64,000 bases of DNA, from the NCBI GenBank assembly GCA_030682175.1, contig JAUXOM010000099.1, positions 1-64,000 of the forward strand, written 5' to 3'. The notes beneath the pieces were generated by a model. That model saw only the letters and a program-made list of their open reading frames with translations, was not told the origin of the DNA and did not search any database. Every line of letters starts with the position of its first letter. The first letter of the stretch is position 1. This DNA is from Rhodocyclaceae bacterium (lineage in GTDB: Bacteria; Pseudomonadota; Gammaproteobacteria; Burkholderiales; Rhodocyclaceae). Shown piece after piece: positions 23,414 through 32,788 of this stretch. A program made the translations under genes and the position numbers.

Positions 23414-24476
23414 GATGACAATGTCTGAACGGCTGACAAAAGGGGTGGCAACGGTAGCACAACTGGCGGAATTCGATGCCATCCTCGATGCACGTTCGCC
23501 GGGCGAGTTCGCCGAGGATCATTTGCCCGGCGCCACCAGTTGCCCGGTGTTGTCGGACGAGCAACGCATCCGCGTCGGCACGCTCTACAAGCAGGTATCC
23601 GCGTTCGAGGCCAAGAAGGTCGGCGCTGCGCTGGTTGCCCGCAATATCGCCGACCACATCGAGCAGCGCTTTCTCGACAAACCCAAAAGCTGGCGGCCGC
23701 TGGTCTATTGCTGGCGCGGCGGCAAGCGCTCCGGCGCTTTCGTCCACATCCTGCGCGAAATCGGCTGGGATGCCCACCGGCTCGATGGCGGCTACAAGGC
23801 CTGGCGCCGTCATGTGGTGGCCGAACTGGCCGTATTGCCGCAGCGCTTCGCCTTCAAGGTCATTTCCGGCCCCACCGGCAGCGCCAAGAGCCGCATCCTC
23901 GAAGCACTGGCACGCCAGGGCGCGCAGGTGCTGCATCTGGAAGAGCTCGCCGCCCACAAGGGGTCGGTGCTCGGTCGTCTGCCCGATGCAGCGCAACCGG
24001 CGCAAAAGATGTTCGAGTCGAAATTGTTCGCGGCACTCTCGGGCTTCGATACCAGCCACCCCGTATTTGTCGAAGCCGAAAGCCGCCGCATCGGCGTGTT
24101 GCAGTTGCCCGACGCCGTGATCGCCGCCATTCGGGCCGCACCCTGCCTGCGCGTCGAGGCGCGCCGTCCCGCCAGAGCCGACTTTCTGTTGCGCGACTAC
24201 GATTACTTCATCACCCGGCCGACCTGGCTGATCGAACAACTCGGCCACCTGCGCGGCCTGCAAAGCAACGAAACCCTGGCACGCTGGACGGCCCTGGTCG
24301 AGGCGGGAGAATTTCGCACGCTCGTCGAGGAACTGCTCGAACAGCATTACGACCCGCTCTACCAGCGTTCGCAGGAAAGAAATTATCGCGACTTCGGCGA
24401 CGCCGCCCCGTTGGTTGCCGCTGAACTCGGCCCGGCGGCGATTGAGAATATCGCCGCGCAAATCCTCGCCGGTTAA
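23412..24476 (+). CDS. selU: tRNA 2-selenouridine synthase (start could be 23418)
   Basis: Rhodanese domain FDAILDARSPGEFAEDHLPGA...YCWRGGKRSGA, P-loop-like GPTGSAKSRILEAL. Confidence 0.93.
   Translation: MMTMSERLTKGVATVAQLAEFDAILDARSPGEFAEDHLPGATSCPVLSDEQRIRVGTLYKQVSAFEAKKVGAALVARNIADHIEQRFLDKPKSWRPLVYCWRGGKRSGAFVHILREIGWDAHRLDGGYKAWRRHVVAELAVLPQRFAFKVISGPTGSAKSRILEALARQGAQVLHLEELAAHKGSVLGRLPDAAQPAQKMFESKLFAALSGFDTSHPVFVEAESRRIGVLQLPDAVIAAIRAAPCLRVEARRPARADFLLRDYDYFITRPTWLIEQLGHLRGLQSNETLARWTALVEAGEFRTLVEELLEQHYDPLYQRSQERNYRDFGDAAPLVAAELGPAAIENIAAQILAG
24162..24185 (-). repeat. Family A element inside selU (antisense to gene)
   Basis: CGCCGTCCCGCCAGAGCCGACTTT, one mismatch; encodes RRPARADF. 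Confidence 0.7.
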
Positions 24477-25015
24477 GGAATCCGCAGAACGCTGCCGCGC
24501 CGCGCGACGATGTGCTGGATGACTGCCGGCCGTGGTTCTGCAACCTCGCCCTGCTCGAAGGCCAGCACCCGCAGGCGATTCCTCACCAGATCGAGCAGTT
24601 CGCCCGAACGCAGCAGGTAGGCCGGATTGCTCGGCTTGCCGAAGCGTTCGTTGCCGACCATGAAGGTTTCATAGATCAGCAAGCCGCCTTCGTTCAGGCA
24701 GCCGAACAGGTTGGGCAGCAGCGGCCGGTGCAGATAATTGCTCACCACGATGGCATCGAAACCGCGTCCGTAATACGGCCAGGGACCGCCTTCGAGATCG
24801 GCGCAGCGCGTCTCGATGCCCTCGATCCCGGCCAGCGCGGCGAGTGCTTCCGCAGCGCGATCCACCGCCTCGACCCGCTGCCCCATGCCGGCCAGCAGGC
24901 GCGCATGGCGTCCGCTGCCGCAGGCGAGGTCGAGCACATCGCTCCCCGCCGGGATCAGCGGGGCGAAACGGGCGATCCAGGGTGAGGGTTCGAGCAAGGA
25001 AGTGTGTTCTGTCAT
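24473..25015 (-). CDS. Class I SAM-dependent methyltransferase
   Basis: VLDLACGSGRHARLLAGMGQRVEAVD; convergent 4-nt overlap with selU. Confidence 0.85.
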   Translation of the reverse strand: MTEHTSLLEPSPWIARFAPLIPAGSDVLDLACGSGRHARLLAGMGQRVEAVDRAAEALAALAGIEGIETRCADLEGGPWPYYGRGFDAIVVSNYLHRPLLPNLFGCLNEGGLLIYETFMVGNERFGKPSNPAYLLRSGELLDLVRNRLRVLAFEQGEVAEPRPAVIQHIVARRGSVLRIP

Positions 25016-25022
25016 GTGGCTG

Positions 25023-25046
25023 CGCCGTATCGCCAGCGCCGACTTT
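25023..25046 (-). repeat. Family A element between ccdB and methyltransferase genes
   Basis: CGCCGTATCGCCAGCGCCGACTTT. Confidence 0.85.
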
Positions 25047-25051
25047 TGGCC

Positions 25052-25372
25052 CTATCCCCAGGCTTGCGTGAGTAGTTCATCCAGAGCATCCATGATGCGA
25101 TTACCTTCCTTGCTCAGAGATTCGACAAGTTCGCCGAGTTGCTCACCGGGAATCGAGACGATTTCCAGCGGGTGCAGGACGACGGAGCGCTTCTCGATCT
25201 TGAAGGTGGGATTGAAACGCGGATTGCCAATCTTCCCCAACACCGATTTGAGTACCAGAGGCACCACCACGCGGCGGCGATAGTTGTCATACAAGGCTGA
25301 TTGGACGAGCACCACATAGGGAATCGTATCCCGTTGTTTTCCGGTATTGCGATGGACGTCGAATTGAGCCAC
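25052..25372 (-). CDS. ccdB: CcdB family toxin
   Basis: MAQFDVHRNTGKQRDTIPYVVLVQSALYDNYRRRVVVPLV. Confidence 0.92.
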   Translation of the reverse strand: MAQFDVHRNTGKQRDTIPYVVLVQSALYDNYRRRVVVPLVLKSVLGKIGNPRFNPTFKIEKRSVVLHPLEIVSIPGEQLGELVESLSKEGNRIMDALDELLTQAWG

Positions 25373-25375
25373 GGA

Positions 25376-25627
25376 TCAGAGCGTCGAATATTCGTCGGCA
25401 AATGAACCATGCCGGGCACTGAAGTCGTTCCAGGTTGCAATGGTCGACCTGAGCGCTGCCGCCCTGGCGCTGTGTTGCTGACGTTCCTGCTCGACATATT
25501 CGGCCAGGAGCGACTCGACTACCCCGGAAAGGTTATGGGTCAGTCCGCGCGCCTGAGCGACCAGATCTTCATTCAGTGTCAAATTTACCGGACGCTTCCG
25601 CGCTGCCGTGTTGTAGGCAGCTTTCAT
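25376..25627 (-). CDS. ccdA: CcdA family antitoxin
   Basis: RKRPVNLTLNEDLVAQARGLTHNLSGVVESLLAEYVEQER. Confidence 0.92.
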   Translation of the reverse strand: MKAAYNTAARKRPVNLTLNEDLVAQARGLTHNLSGVVESLLAEYVEQERQQHSARAAALRSTIATWNDFSARHGSFADEYSTL

Positions 25628-25650
25628 GTCGACTCTCCTTGATGCCCCAT

Positions 25651-25677
25651 CATGATGCGCATTATATGCGCATCATG
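25651..25677. promoter_or_regulatory. Perfect palindrome upstream of ccdAB, putative autoregulatory operator
   Basis: CATGATGCGCAttataTGCGCATCATG, 11-bp arms, 5-nt spacer. Confidence 0.65.
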
Positions 25678-25678
25678 G

Positions 25679-26392
25679 TCAACCCGCGGCCAGCAAGATC
25701 ATCTGCGCATCATCGAGATAGCACCACGCGCCCTCCGCCAGACCCAGACTCTCCAGCGTCACCCCACCGATGGCCGTGCGCTGCAGCGCCACGCAATGGT
25801 GGCCGGCGGCGGCGAGCATGCGCCGGACCTGATGGTATTTGCCCTGGTCGAGGATGATTTCGATCTGGTGGCTATCCAGTTGGCGTGCCCGTGCCGCCAG
25901 CGGCGCGGTCTCGTCGACCAGTTTCACGCCGGCTTGCAGTTGCGCCACGAGTTCCGGCGTCACCGGGTCCTGCGTGGTCGCGACATAGGTTTTCGTCACA
26001 TGGCGTTTGGGTGACGACTGGGCGTGGATGAAGCTGCCGTCGTCGGAAAGCAGCAGCAGGCCGGTAGTGTCATGGTCGAGCCGGCCGACGGGCTGCACGT
26101 CGCGCGTGGTGAATTGATCCGGCAGCAAACTCAGCACGCCACGATGAACCGCCGGCCGGCGCGAGCATTCGACGCCGGCGGGCTTGTTGAGGGCGATATA
26201 GACGTGTTCGCGGTAGTGCCAGGATTCGCCATCGACCGTAAAGTCGAGGTTGGCGGTATCCGGCGTCATTTGAAAATCCGTCACTACCTCGTCGGCAATG
26301 CTTATCGCGCCGTGAAGAATCAGGTTGCGACACTCGCGGCGTGTGCCAAAGCCCTGCGTTTGCAGGATTTTGTCCAGGGACAGCTTCTTCAT
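25679..26392 (-). CDS. rsuA: 16S rRNA pseudouridine synthase (RsuA family)
   Basis: S4-like N-term; VGRLDHDTTGLLLLSDDG; ILDQGKYHQVRRMLAAAGHH. Confidence 0.88.
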   Translation of the reverse strand: MKKLSLDKILQTQGFGTRRECRNLILHGAISIADEVVTDFQMTPDTANLDFTVDGESWHYREHVYIALNKPAGVECSRRPAVHRGVLSLLPDQFTTRDVQPVGRLDHDTTGLLLLSDDGSFIHAQSSPKRHVTKTYVATTQDPVTPELVAQLQAGVKLVDETAPLAARARQLDSHQIEIILDQGKYHQVRRMLAAAGHHCVALQRTAIGGVTLESLGLAEGAWCYLDDAQMILLAAG

Positions 26393-27660
26393 ACTGCCGC
26401 GAGCGCCTGTTCCAGATCGGCCTTGATATCGTCGATATGCTCGAGGCCGATCGACAGCCGCACCATGTCTTCCGACACGCCGGCCTTGGCCAGTTCGGCG
26501 GGAGAGAGTTGCCGGTGGGTGGTCGAGGCCGGGTGGCAGGCGAGGCTCTTGGCGTCGCCGATATTGACGAGACGGGTGATGAGCTTCAGCGCATCCTGGA
26601 AACGGGCTCCGCCGGCAGCGCCGTCCTGAACGCCGAAGGTGAGGATGCCCGAGGCGCGGCCGCCCATGTACTTCTGCGCCAGCGCGTGTTCGCGATGGTC
26701 GGGCAGTCCGGCGTAGTTGACCCAGCCAACCTTCGGGTGGGTTTTGAGATATTGCGCCACGGCCTGCGTGTTTTCACAGATGCGGTCCATGCGCACGGCC
26801 AGCGTCTCGATGCCCTGCAGGATCAGGAAACTGTTGAAGGGCGAAATCGCCGCGCCCATGTTTCTCAATGGCACCACGCGCGCCCGGCCAATGTAGGCGG
26901 CGGGGCCGAGGGCTTCGGTATACACGACGCCGTGGTAGGAAACGTCGGGGGTATTGAGGCGCTTGAAACGCTCCTTGTGATCGGCCCAGGGAAACTTGCC
27001 GGAATCGACAATGACGCCGCCGATGCTGGTGCCGTGACCGCCCAGATACTTGGTCAGCGAATGCACGACGATGTCGGCGCCATATTCGAAGGGGCGGCAC
27101 AGATAGGGTGTCGGCACGGTGTTGTCAACTATCAGCGGCACCCCGGCGGCGTGGGCCACTTCGGCCAGGGCCGCGAGGTCGATGATGTTGCCAAGCGGGT
27201 TGCCGACCGACTCGCAATAGATCGCCTTGGTGCGCGCATCGATGAGCGGTTTGAAGCTGGCGGGGTCGCGATAGTCGGCGAAGCGTGTCTCGATGCCATA
27301 TTGCGGCAGGGTGTGGGCGAACAGGTTGTAGGTGCCGCCGTACAGCGTGCCGACCGAAACGATGTTGTCGCCGGCCTCGGCGATGGTCTGGATGGCATAA
27401 GTGATCGCCGCCTGACCCGAAGCCACCCCCAGCGCACCGACGCCACCTTCCAGCGCGGCCATGCGCTTTTCGAGCACATCGGTGGTCGGATTCATGATAC
27501 GTGTGTAGATGTAGCCCTGCACCTTCAGGTCGAACAGGTCGGCACCATGCTGGGTATCGTCGAAAGCGTACGAGGTAGTCTGATAAATCGGCACCGCTAC
27601 GGCCTTGGTGGTGGGGTCGGGGCTGTAGCCGCCATGGACTGCCAGGGTTTCGATTTTCAT
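26389..27660 (-). CDS. O-acetylhomoserine aminocarboxypropyltransferase (PLP-dependent)
   Basis: METLAVHGGYSPDPTTKAVAVPIYQTTSYAFDDTQHGADLF-type N-term; SLTKYLGGHG PLP lysine. Confidence 0.92.
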   Translation of the reverse strand: MKIETLAVHGGYSPDPTTKAVAVPIYQTTSYAFDDTQHGADLFDLKVQGYIYTRIMNPTTDVLEKRMAALEGGVGALGVASGQAAITYAIQTIAEAGDNIVSVGTLYGGTYNLFAHTLPQYGIETRFADYRDPASFKPLIDARTKAIYCESVGNPLGNIIDLAALAEVAHAAGVPLIVDNTVPTPYLCRPFEYGADIVVHSLTKYLGGHGTSIGGVIVDSGKFPWADHKERFKRLNTPDVSYHGVVYTEALGPAAYIGRARVVPLRNMGAAISPFNSFLILQGIETLAVRMDRICENTQAVAQYLKTHPKVGWVNYAGLPDHREHALAQKYMGGRASGILTFGVQDGAAGGARFQDALKLITRLVNIGDAKSLACHPASTTHRQLSPAELAKAGVSEDMVRLSIGLEHIDDIKADLEQALAAV

Positions 27661-27751
27661 TATTGTCCTCTACGTATTTTGCTGACATGGTTGATAAATT
27701 GCGCGATTGAATTCATTATATAGATCAATCATAAAAGGCAGGAGACCCGCC

Positions 27752-28681
27752 ATGCAAATCGCGAACGATATCATCGAACTGATCGGCAACACGCCGCTGG
27801 TTCGCCTCAACCGCATGAATGCCGGCAATAGCGCGACGATCGCGCTGAAGCTTGAATTCTTCAACCCGGCGGGGAGCGTCAAGGACCGCATCGCCATGGC
27901 GATGATCGATGCCGCCGAGAAGGCCGGCAAGATCAAGCCCGACACCATCATTCTCGAACCGACCTCGGGCAACACCGGCATCGGCCTGGCGATGGTCTGC
28001 GCGGCGCGCGGCTACAAAGCAGCCTTCGTCATGCCCGAAACCATGAGTCGCGAGCGCAAACTGTTGCTCAAGGCCTACGGCGCCGAACTGATCCTCACGC
28101 CCGGGCCGGAAGGCATGCCCGGCGCAATCAGGAAGGCCGAGGAGATGGCAACAGCGGATGCGCGCTACTTCATCCCGCAGCAGTTCGAGAACCCGGCGAA
28201 CCCGGACATCCATCGCAAGACCACGGCCGAGGAAATCTGGCGCGACACCGATGGCCAGGTCGATATCTTCATCTCCGGCGTAGGCACCGGCGGCACGGTC
28301 ACCGGCGTCGGCGAGGTGCTGAAGGCCAGGAAGCAGGTCAAGATCATCGCCGTCGAGCCCGATGCCAGTCCGGTGCTGTCCGGCGGCCAGCGCGGCCCGC
28401 ACCCGATCCAAGGCATCGGCGCCGGGTTCGTGCCGGCCATCCTCAACACCAAGATCTATGACGAGACCATCCGCGTGAAGAACGACGACGCGCTGACGAC
28501 CGCACGCCGCATGGCGACCGAAGAAGGCCTGCTGGTCGGCATCTCCTCCGGCGCGGCGGTGTGGGCCGCGCTCGAAGTCGCCAGGCGTCCGGAGAGCGCC
28601 GGCAAACTGATCGTCGTCATCATTCCGTCGTTTGGCGAACGGTATCTTTCCACTGTTCTCTACCAGCACTTGGAAGTTTAA
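27752..28681 (+). CDS. cysK: Cysteine synthase A
   Basis: [45 protein letters not shown]. Confidence 0.95.
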   Translation: MQIANDIIELIGNTPLVRLNRMNAGNSATIALKLEFFNPAGSVKDRIAMAMIDAAEKAGKIKPDTIILEPTSGNTGIGLAMVCAARGYKAAFVMPETMSRERKLLLKAYGAELILTPGPEGMPGAIRKAEEMATADARYFIPQQFENPANPDIHRKTTAEEIWRDTDGQVDIFISGVGTGGTVTGVGEVLKARKQVKIIAVEPDASPVLSGGQRGPHPIQGIGAGFVPAILNTKIYDETIRVKNDDALTTARRMATEEGLLVGISSGAAVWAALEVARRPESAGKLIVVIIPSFGERYLSTVLYQHLEV

Positions 28682-28686
28682 CTGTT

Positions 28687-28841
28687 GGCCCGCCCTCCCC
28701 CGACCCCTCCCTCGCGGGAGGGGTGACTGTTGACTCGCTCTGCTCGTTTGTTACGGGGAGCCCCCGTTCGTGCTTGGGAGCGGTTTGCGGCTGGCGCCGC
28801 GTGCCGCCTTGCCTTGGGGCGGCCCGGCGGCAAGGCTACTG
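28687..28841 (+). repeat. GC-rich intergenic repeat, family B copy 1 (~155 bp)
   Basis: GCCCGCCCTCCCCC(GA/AG)CCCCTCCCTCGCGGGAGGGGTGACTGTTGACTCGCT...GCCTTGGGGCGGCCCGGCGGCAAGGCTACTG; near-colinear with 50013-50167. Confidence 0.9.
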
Positions 28842-28859
28842 AATAAGGTGGTTTTTATA

Positions 28860-28883
28860 ATAGTCGGCGCTGGCTGGACGGCG
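28860..28883 (+). repeat. Family A element upstream of dinG-like gene, directly after family B repeat
   Basis: ATAGTCGGCGCTGGCTGGACGGCG. Confidence 0.8.
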
Positions 28884-28935
28884 TTTATTGGCCGAATAGG
28901 GTTGAGATGTCGCGTGCTACCATGCCGCGCCCGCC

Positions 28936-31008
28936 ATGCCTGCCAAACCTGACCTGGAACGCCTCTTCGCTGCCGATGGACCGCTTGCGCGGGCCATTGA
29001 CGGTTACCGCATGCGCGATCAGCAGGTGGCCATGGCGCGTCAGGTGTTCGAGGCCATCGAAGCCAACCGGCTGCTGATCGCCGAGGCGGGTACCGGCACC
29101 GGCAAGACCTTTGCCTATCTGGCCCCCGCGCTGTTGTCCGGCGGCAAGGTGATCATTTCCACCGGCACAAAAACCCTGCAGGACCAGCTCTTCAACCGCG
29201 ACCTGCCGACGGTGCGCGACGCGCTCGGCGTGCCGGCGACGGTGGCGCTGCTGAAGGGTCGCGCGAATTACGTCTGCCCGTATCACCTCGAACGGGCGCT
29301 GGCCGGCGGAAGACTCAATTCGCGCGCCGAAGTCATCCACCTGAATGCCATCGCCCGCTTCGCCAAGGCGACGGCGAGCGGCGACAAGGCCGAATGCCGC
29401 GACGTGCCCGACGATTCCGGTGCCTGGCCGCTGGCCACCTCGACGCGCGACAACTGCCTCGGCCAGGAATGCACCTACGTCAAGGAATGCTTTGTGGTGG
29501 CCGCCCGCCGCGAGGCGCTGGCCGCCGATGTGGTGGTGGTGAACCACCATCTGTTCTTCGCCGATGTCATGCTCAAGGACGATGGCATGGGCGAACTGCT
29601 GCCGGCCTGCAACACCGTCATTTTCGACGAAGCCCACCAGTTGCCAGAGGTCGCCGGCCTGTTCTTCGGCGAGGCCATCGGCACCGGCCAGTTGCTCGAC
29701 CTGGCGCATGACACCAAGCTCGAGGGCATCGCCGCCGCCAAGGACTACCCGCCCCTGCAGGACGCCGCGCGCACGCTGGAAAAAGCCACCAAGGATCTGC
29801 GCCTGGCCTTCAAGCACGAAGGCATGCGCCTGTCGTTCGCCCAGTGGCAAACGCACACGGCGGCGGTGGCGGCGCTGGCGGAATTGCAGGGCACGCTGGA
29901 CGAGTTGAACAAACACATCGAAAGCCAGGCCGGGCGCTCCGAAGGCCTCGCCAACTGCCTGCGGCGCTGCGGCGAAACCATTTATCAATTGCGGCATTGG
30001 CAGAACCAGAAAGTCGGCGCTGGTGGGATGAAATGCCCAGTAGCGAGTACGGCGAACCCCCCTCTCCCCCAACCCCTCCCCCGCGAGGGGGGAGGGGAGC
30101 GTAGTGAGTCGCTGCGCGACTTTCACGGTAACGAAGAAGAAATTTATGTACGCTGGGTCGAGGTCGGCAGCTATGCGGTGACCCTGAATCGCACCCCGTT
30201 GTCGGTGGCCAACATTTTCCGCCGCCAGTTGGAAGGCCATCCACGCGCCTGGATCTTCACCTCGGCGACGCTCGCGGTCGGCAACGACTTCAGCCATTAC
30301 CAGCAGGCGCTGGGCTTGAGCGAGGCGACCACGGGCCGCTGGGACAGCCCCTTCGACTACCAGGCGAATGCCTTGTTGTATTGTCCGCAGGGCTTGCCCG
30401 AACCGAACCATCCCGATTACTCGGAAGCAGTGGTCGAAGCCGCCTGGCCGGTCATTCGCGCGTCAAGCGCAGCGCGCGGCGGCGCCTTCGTGCTGTGCAC
30501 CTCGCTGCGCGCCATGCGCCGCATCCATGAGTTGCTGGCCACCCGGATTGCTGAGGCCGGCGCCGAGATGCCGCTGCTGCTGCAAGGCGAATGCTCGAAG
30601 TCGGAACTGCTCGATCGCTTTCGCCAACTCGGCAATGCCGTGCTGGTGGCCAGCCAGAGTTTCTGGGAAGGCGTCGATGTGCGCGGCGCGGCGCTGTCGC
30701 TGGTGGTGATCGACAAGCTGCCGTTCGCCCCGCCGGACGATCCGGTGCTGGCGGCGCGCATCGACAGCCTGAAACAGCAGGGCCGCAATGCATTTTTCGA
30801 GGTACAGTTGCCGCGTGCCGTCATCAGCATGAAACAGGGCGCCGGGCGCCTGATCCGCGACGAGGTCGACCGTGGCGTGTTGATGGTGTGCGACCCGCGG
30901 CTGATCGGCAAATCCTATGGCCGGCGCATCTGGCAGTCCTTGCCGCCGATGCGGCGCAGCCGCGAACTGGCCGATGTCGAGGCTTTTTTTGAGGCGGAGC
31001 TTGTTTGA
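28936..31008 (+). CDS. ATP-dependent DNA helicase, DinG/YoaA family (contains in-frame repeat insertion)
   Basis: AEAGTGTGKTFAYLAPAL; DEAHQL; QGAGRLIRDEVDRGVLMVCDPRL. Confidence 0.92.
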   Translation: MPAKPDLERLFAADGPLARAIDGYRMRDQQVAMARQVFEAIEANRLLIAEAGTGTGKTFAYLAPALLSGGKVIISTGTKTLQDQLFNRDLPTVRDALGVPATVALLKGRANYVCPYHLERALAGGRLNSRAEVIHLNAIARFAKATASGDKAECRDVPDDSGAWPLATSTRDNCLGQECTYVKECFVVAARREALAADVVVVNHHLFFADVMLKDDGMGELLPACNTVIFDEAHQLPEVAGLFFGEAIGTGQLLDLAHDTKLEGIAAAKDYPPLQDAARTLEKATKDLRLAFKHEGMRLSFAQWQTHTAAVAALAELQGTLDELNKHIESQAGRSEGLANCLRRCGETIYQLRHWQNQKVGAGGMKCPVASTANPPLPQPLPREGGGERSESLRDFHGNEEEIYVRWVEVGSYAVTLNRTPLSVANIFRRQLEGHPRAWIFTSATLAVGNDFSHYQQALGLSEATTGRWDSPFDYQANALLYCPQGLPEPNHPDYSEAVVEAAWPVIRASSAARGGAFVLCTSLRAMRRIHELLATRIAEAGAEMPLLLQGECSKSELLDRFRQLGNAVLVASQSFWEGVDVRGAALSLVVIDKLPFAPPDDPVLAARIDSLKQQGRNAFFEVQLPRAVISMKQGAGRLIRDEVDRGVLMVCDPRLIGKSYGRRIWQSLPPMRRSRELADVEAFFEAELV
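30010..30120 (+). repeat. Family A element plus shortened family B hairpin, in frame inside dinG-like gene
   Basis: AAAGTCGGCGCTGGTGGGATG...CCCCTCTCCCCCAACCCCTCCCCCGCGAGGGGGGAGGGGAGCGTAGTGAGTCGCTGCGCGAC. Confidence 0.85.
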
Positions 31009-32294
31009 TGACCAATTGCCGAAACCTGGCCGAAAGCTTGAATAGTGGCTGCGTCTGCCAGTCGCTGGATCGGGATGCCCTGCGCACCGCGCTCGAACAC
31101 GAGGCGCCCGGCTTCTGGGACACCGTGATTGCCCCGCGGCCGCACATGTTTTCGGACGTGACCGTGTTTGTCGGCGCGCGCGACCTCGCCCGCATGGCTG
31201 AAGTGATCGCCGCCATCGAACAGGTGACGGCGCTGCCGGCCTATCGCCAGCACATCGGGATTGCGCGCATCGCCTTCCCGGAACCCCGGGCGCAAAGCGT
31301 GTTTTTCGGCTACGACTTTCACATGAGCGCCGATGGCCCGCAACTCATCGAGATCAACACCAATGCCGGCGGGGGGCTGCTCAACGCCATCCTTGCCCAC
31401 GCCCAGCGCAGCTGTTGCCCGGCCGCCGAGGCCGGCAAGATCGTGCTGCCGGGCGAACTGGCCCGCCGCGATCCGGCGGAAATGTTCATCGAGATGTTCC
31501 GCAACGAGTGGCGGCTGGAACGCGGTGATGCACCCCTCTCCACCATCGCCATCGTCGACGACGATCCGGCCGGCCAGTATCTGCAACCGGAATTCGAACT
31601 GTTCCGCCGCCTGTTCGAGCGTCACGGCCTGCAGGCGCTGATCTGCGACCCGCGCGAGCTGATGCTCTGCCACGGCGGACTGTGGTTGTCGTGCGGCGAC
31701 GGCGAAACCCGTGTCGACCTGGTGTACAACCGGCTCACCGATTTCGACCTTACCGAGAATGCCCACGCCGTCCTGCGTGAAGCCATCCTGCGCGACGTCG
31801 CCGTGGTCACTCCGCACCCTTACGCCCATGCCCTGTACGCCGACAAGCGCAACCTCTGCGCGCTGACCGACGCCGGCCTGCTTGAAAGCTGGGGCGTCGC
31901 TGCCGAAACGCGGGCGTTGTTGTTGTCCGCCATACCGCGCACCGAACTGGTCACGCCGGAACGTGCCGCTGATTTCTGGGCGAGACGCAAACAACTGTTC
32001 TTCAAGCCCGCGACGGGGTACGCCTCGAAAGCCGCCTACCGCGGCGACAAGATCACCAAGCGTGTTTTTGACGAGGTACTGCAGGGAATATACGTTGCAC
32101 AGGCGCTGGCGCCGCCCTCGCTGCGCAAGATCGAAGTGGGCGGAGAAATGACCGAGCTCAAGGTCGACCTGCGCAACTTCGTCTACAGTGGTGCGGTCCA
32201 ACTCGTCTCCGCCCGACTCTGGCAAGGCCAGACAGCAAATCTGCGTACCCCCGGCGGAGGTTTCGCACCTGTCCTTGGAGTAAGCGCATCTTGA
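31005..32294 (+). CDS. Uncharacterised protein, possible ATP-grasp-type enzyme
   Basis: LIEINTNAGGGLLNAILAH, FFKPATGYASKAAYRGDKITKRVFDEV; translationally coupled to neighbours. Confidence 0.6.
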   Translation: MMTNCRNLAESLNSGCVCQSLDRDALRTALEHEAPGFWDTVIAPRPHMFSDVTVFVGARDLARMAEVIAAIEQVTALPAYRQHIGIARIAFPEPRAQSVFFGYDFHMSADGPQLIEINTNAGGGLLNAILAHAQRSCCPAAEAGKIVLPGELARRDPAEMFIEMFRNEWRLERGDAPLSTIAIVDDDPAGQYLQPEFELFRRLFERHGLQALICDPRELMLCHGGLWLSCGDGETRVDLVYNRLTDFDLTENAHAVLREAILRDVAVVTPHPYAHALYADKRNLCALTDAGLLESWGVAAETRALLLSAIPRTELVTPERAADFWARRKQLFFKPATGYASKAAYRGDKITKRVFDEVLQGIYVAQALAPPSLRKIEVGGEMTELKVDLRNFVYSGAVQLVSARLWQGQTANLRTPGGGFAPVLGVSAS

Positions 32295-32788
32295 AGACTT
32301 TCGGTTTTGCCGGTTATTCCGGTGCGGGAAAAACCACCCTGATCGAACAATTGATTCCACGCTTCAAGGCGCGTGGCCTGTCGGTTTCGCTGATCAAGCA
32401 CACCCACCACAATTTCGATGTCGACCATCCGGGCAAGGACTCTTACCGCCATCGCGCCGCCGGTGCCGGCGAGGTGCTGCTGACCTGCGATACGCGCTGG
32501 GTGCTGATGCATGAACTGCATGGCCAGCCCGAACCTTCCCTGCAAGATCAACTGGCCGTACTCTCGCCCTGCGATCTGGTGTTGATCGAAGGATTCAAGC
32601 AAACCGCCATCCCCAAGCTGGAAGTGCACCGACCGGCGCACGGCAAGCCGCCGATCTGGCCGGAAAATCCGAGCGTGATTGCGGTAGCGACCGATGCCGC
32701 GGTTGCTTGCCCGTTGCCCCGTCTCGACCTCAACGACGTGGATGCCATCGCCACATTCATCCTCAAGTATCTGGAAATGCCATGCTGA
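32291..32788 (+). CDS. mobB: Molybdopterin-guanine dinucleotide biosynthesis adapter protein
   Basis: TFGFAGYSGAGKTTLIEQLIPRFKARGLSVSLIKHTHHNFDVDHPGKDSYRHRAAGA. Confidence 0.94.
   Translation: MKTFGFAGYSGAGKTTLIEQLIPRFKARGLSVSLIKHTHHNFDVDHPGKDSYRHRAAGAGEVLLTCDTRWVLMHELHGQPEPSLQDQLAVLSPCDLVLIEGFKQTAIPKLEVHRPAHGKPPIWPENPSVIAVATDAAVACPLPRLDLNDVDAIATFILKYLEMPC

Noticed and set aside
23617-23640. GGTCGGCGCTGCGC in selU as another 24-mer copy
   Set aside because: Only the first ~12 nt match and the residues KKVGAALVARNIA look native to SelU.
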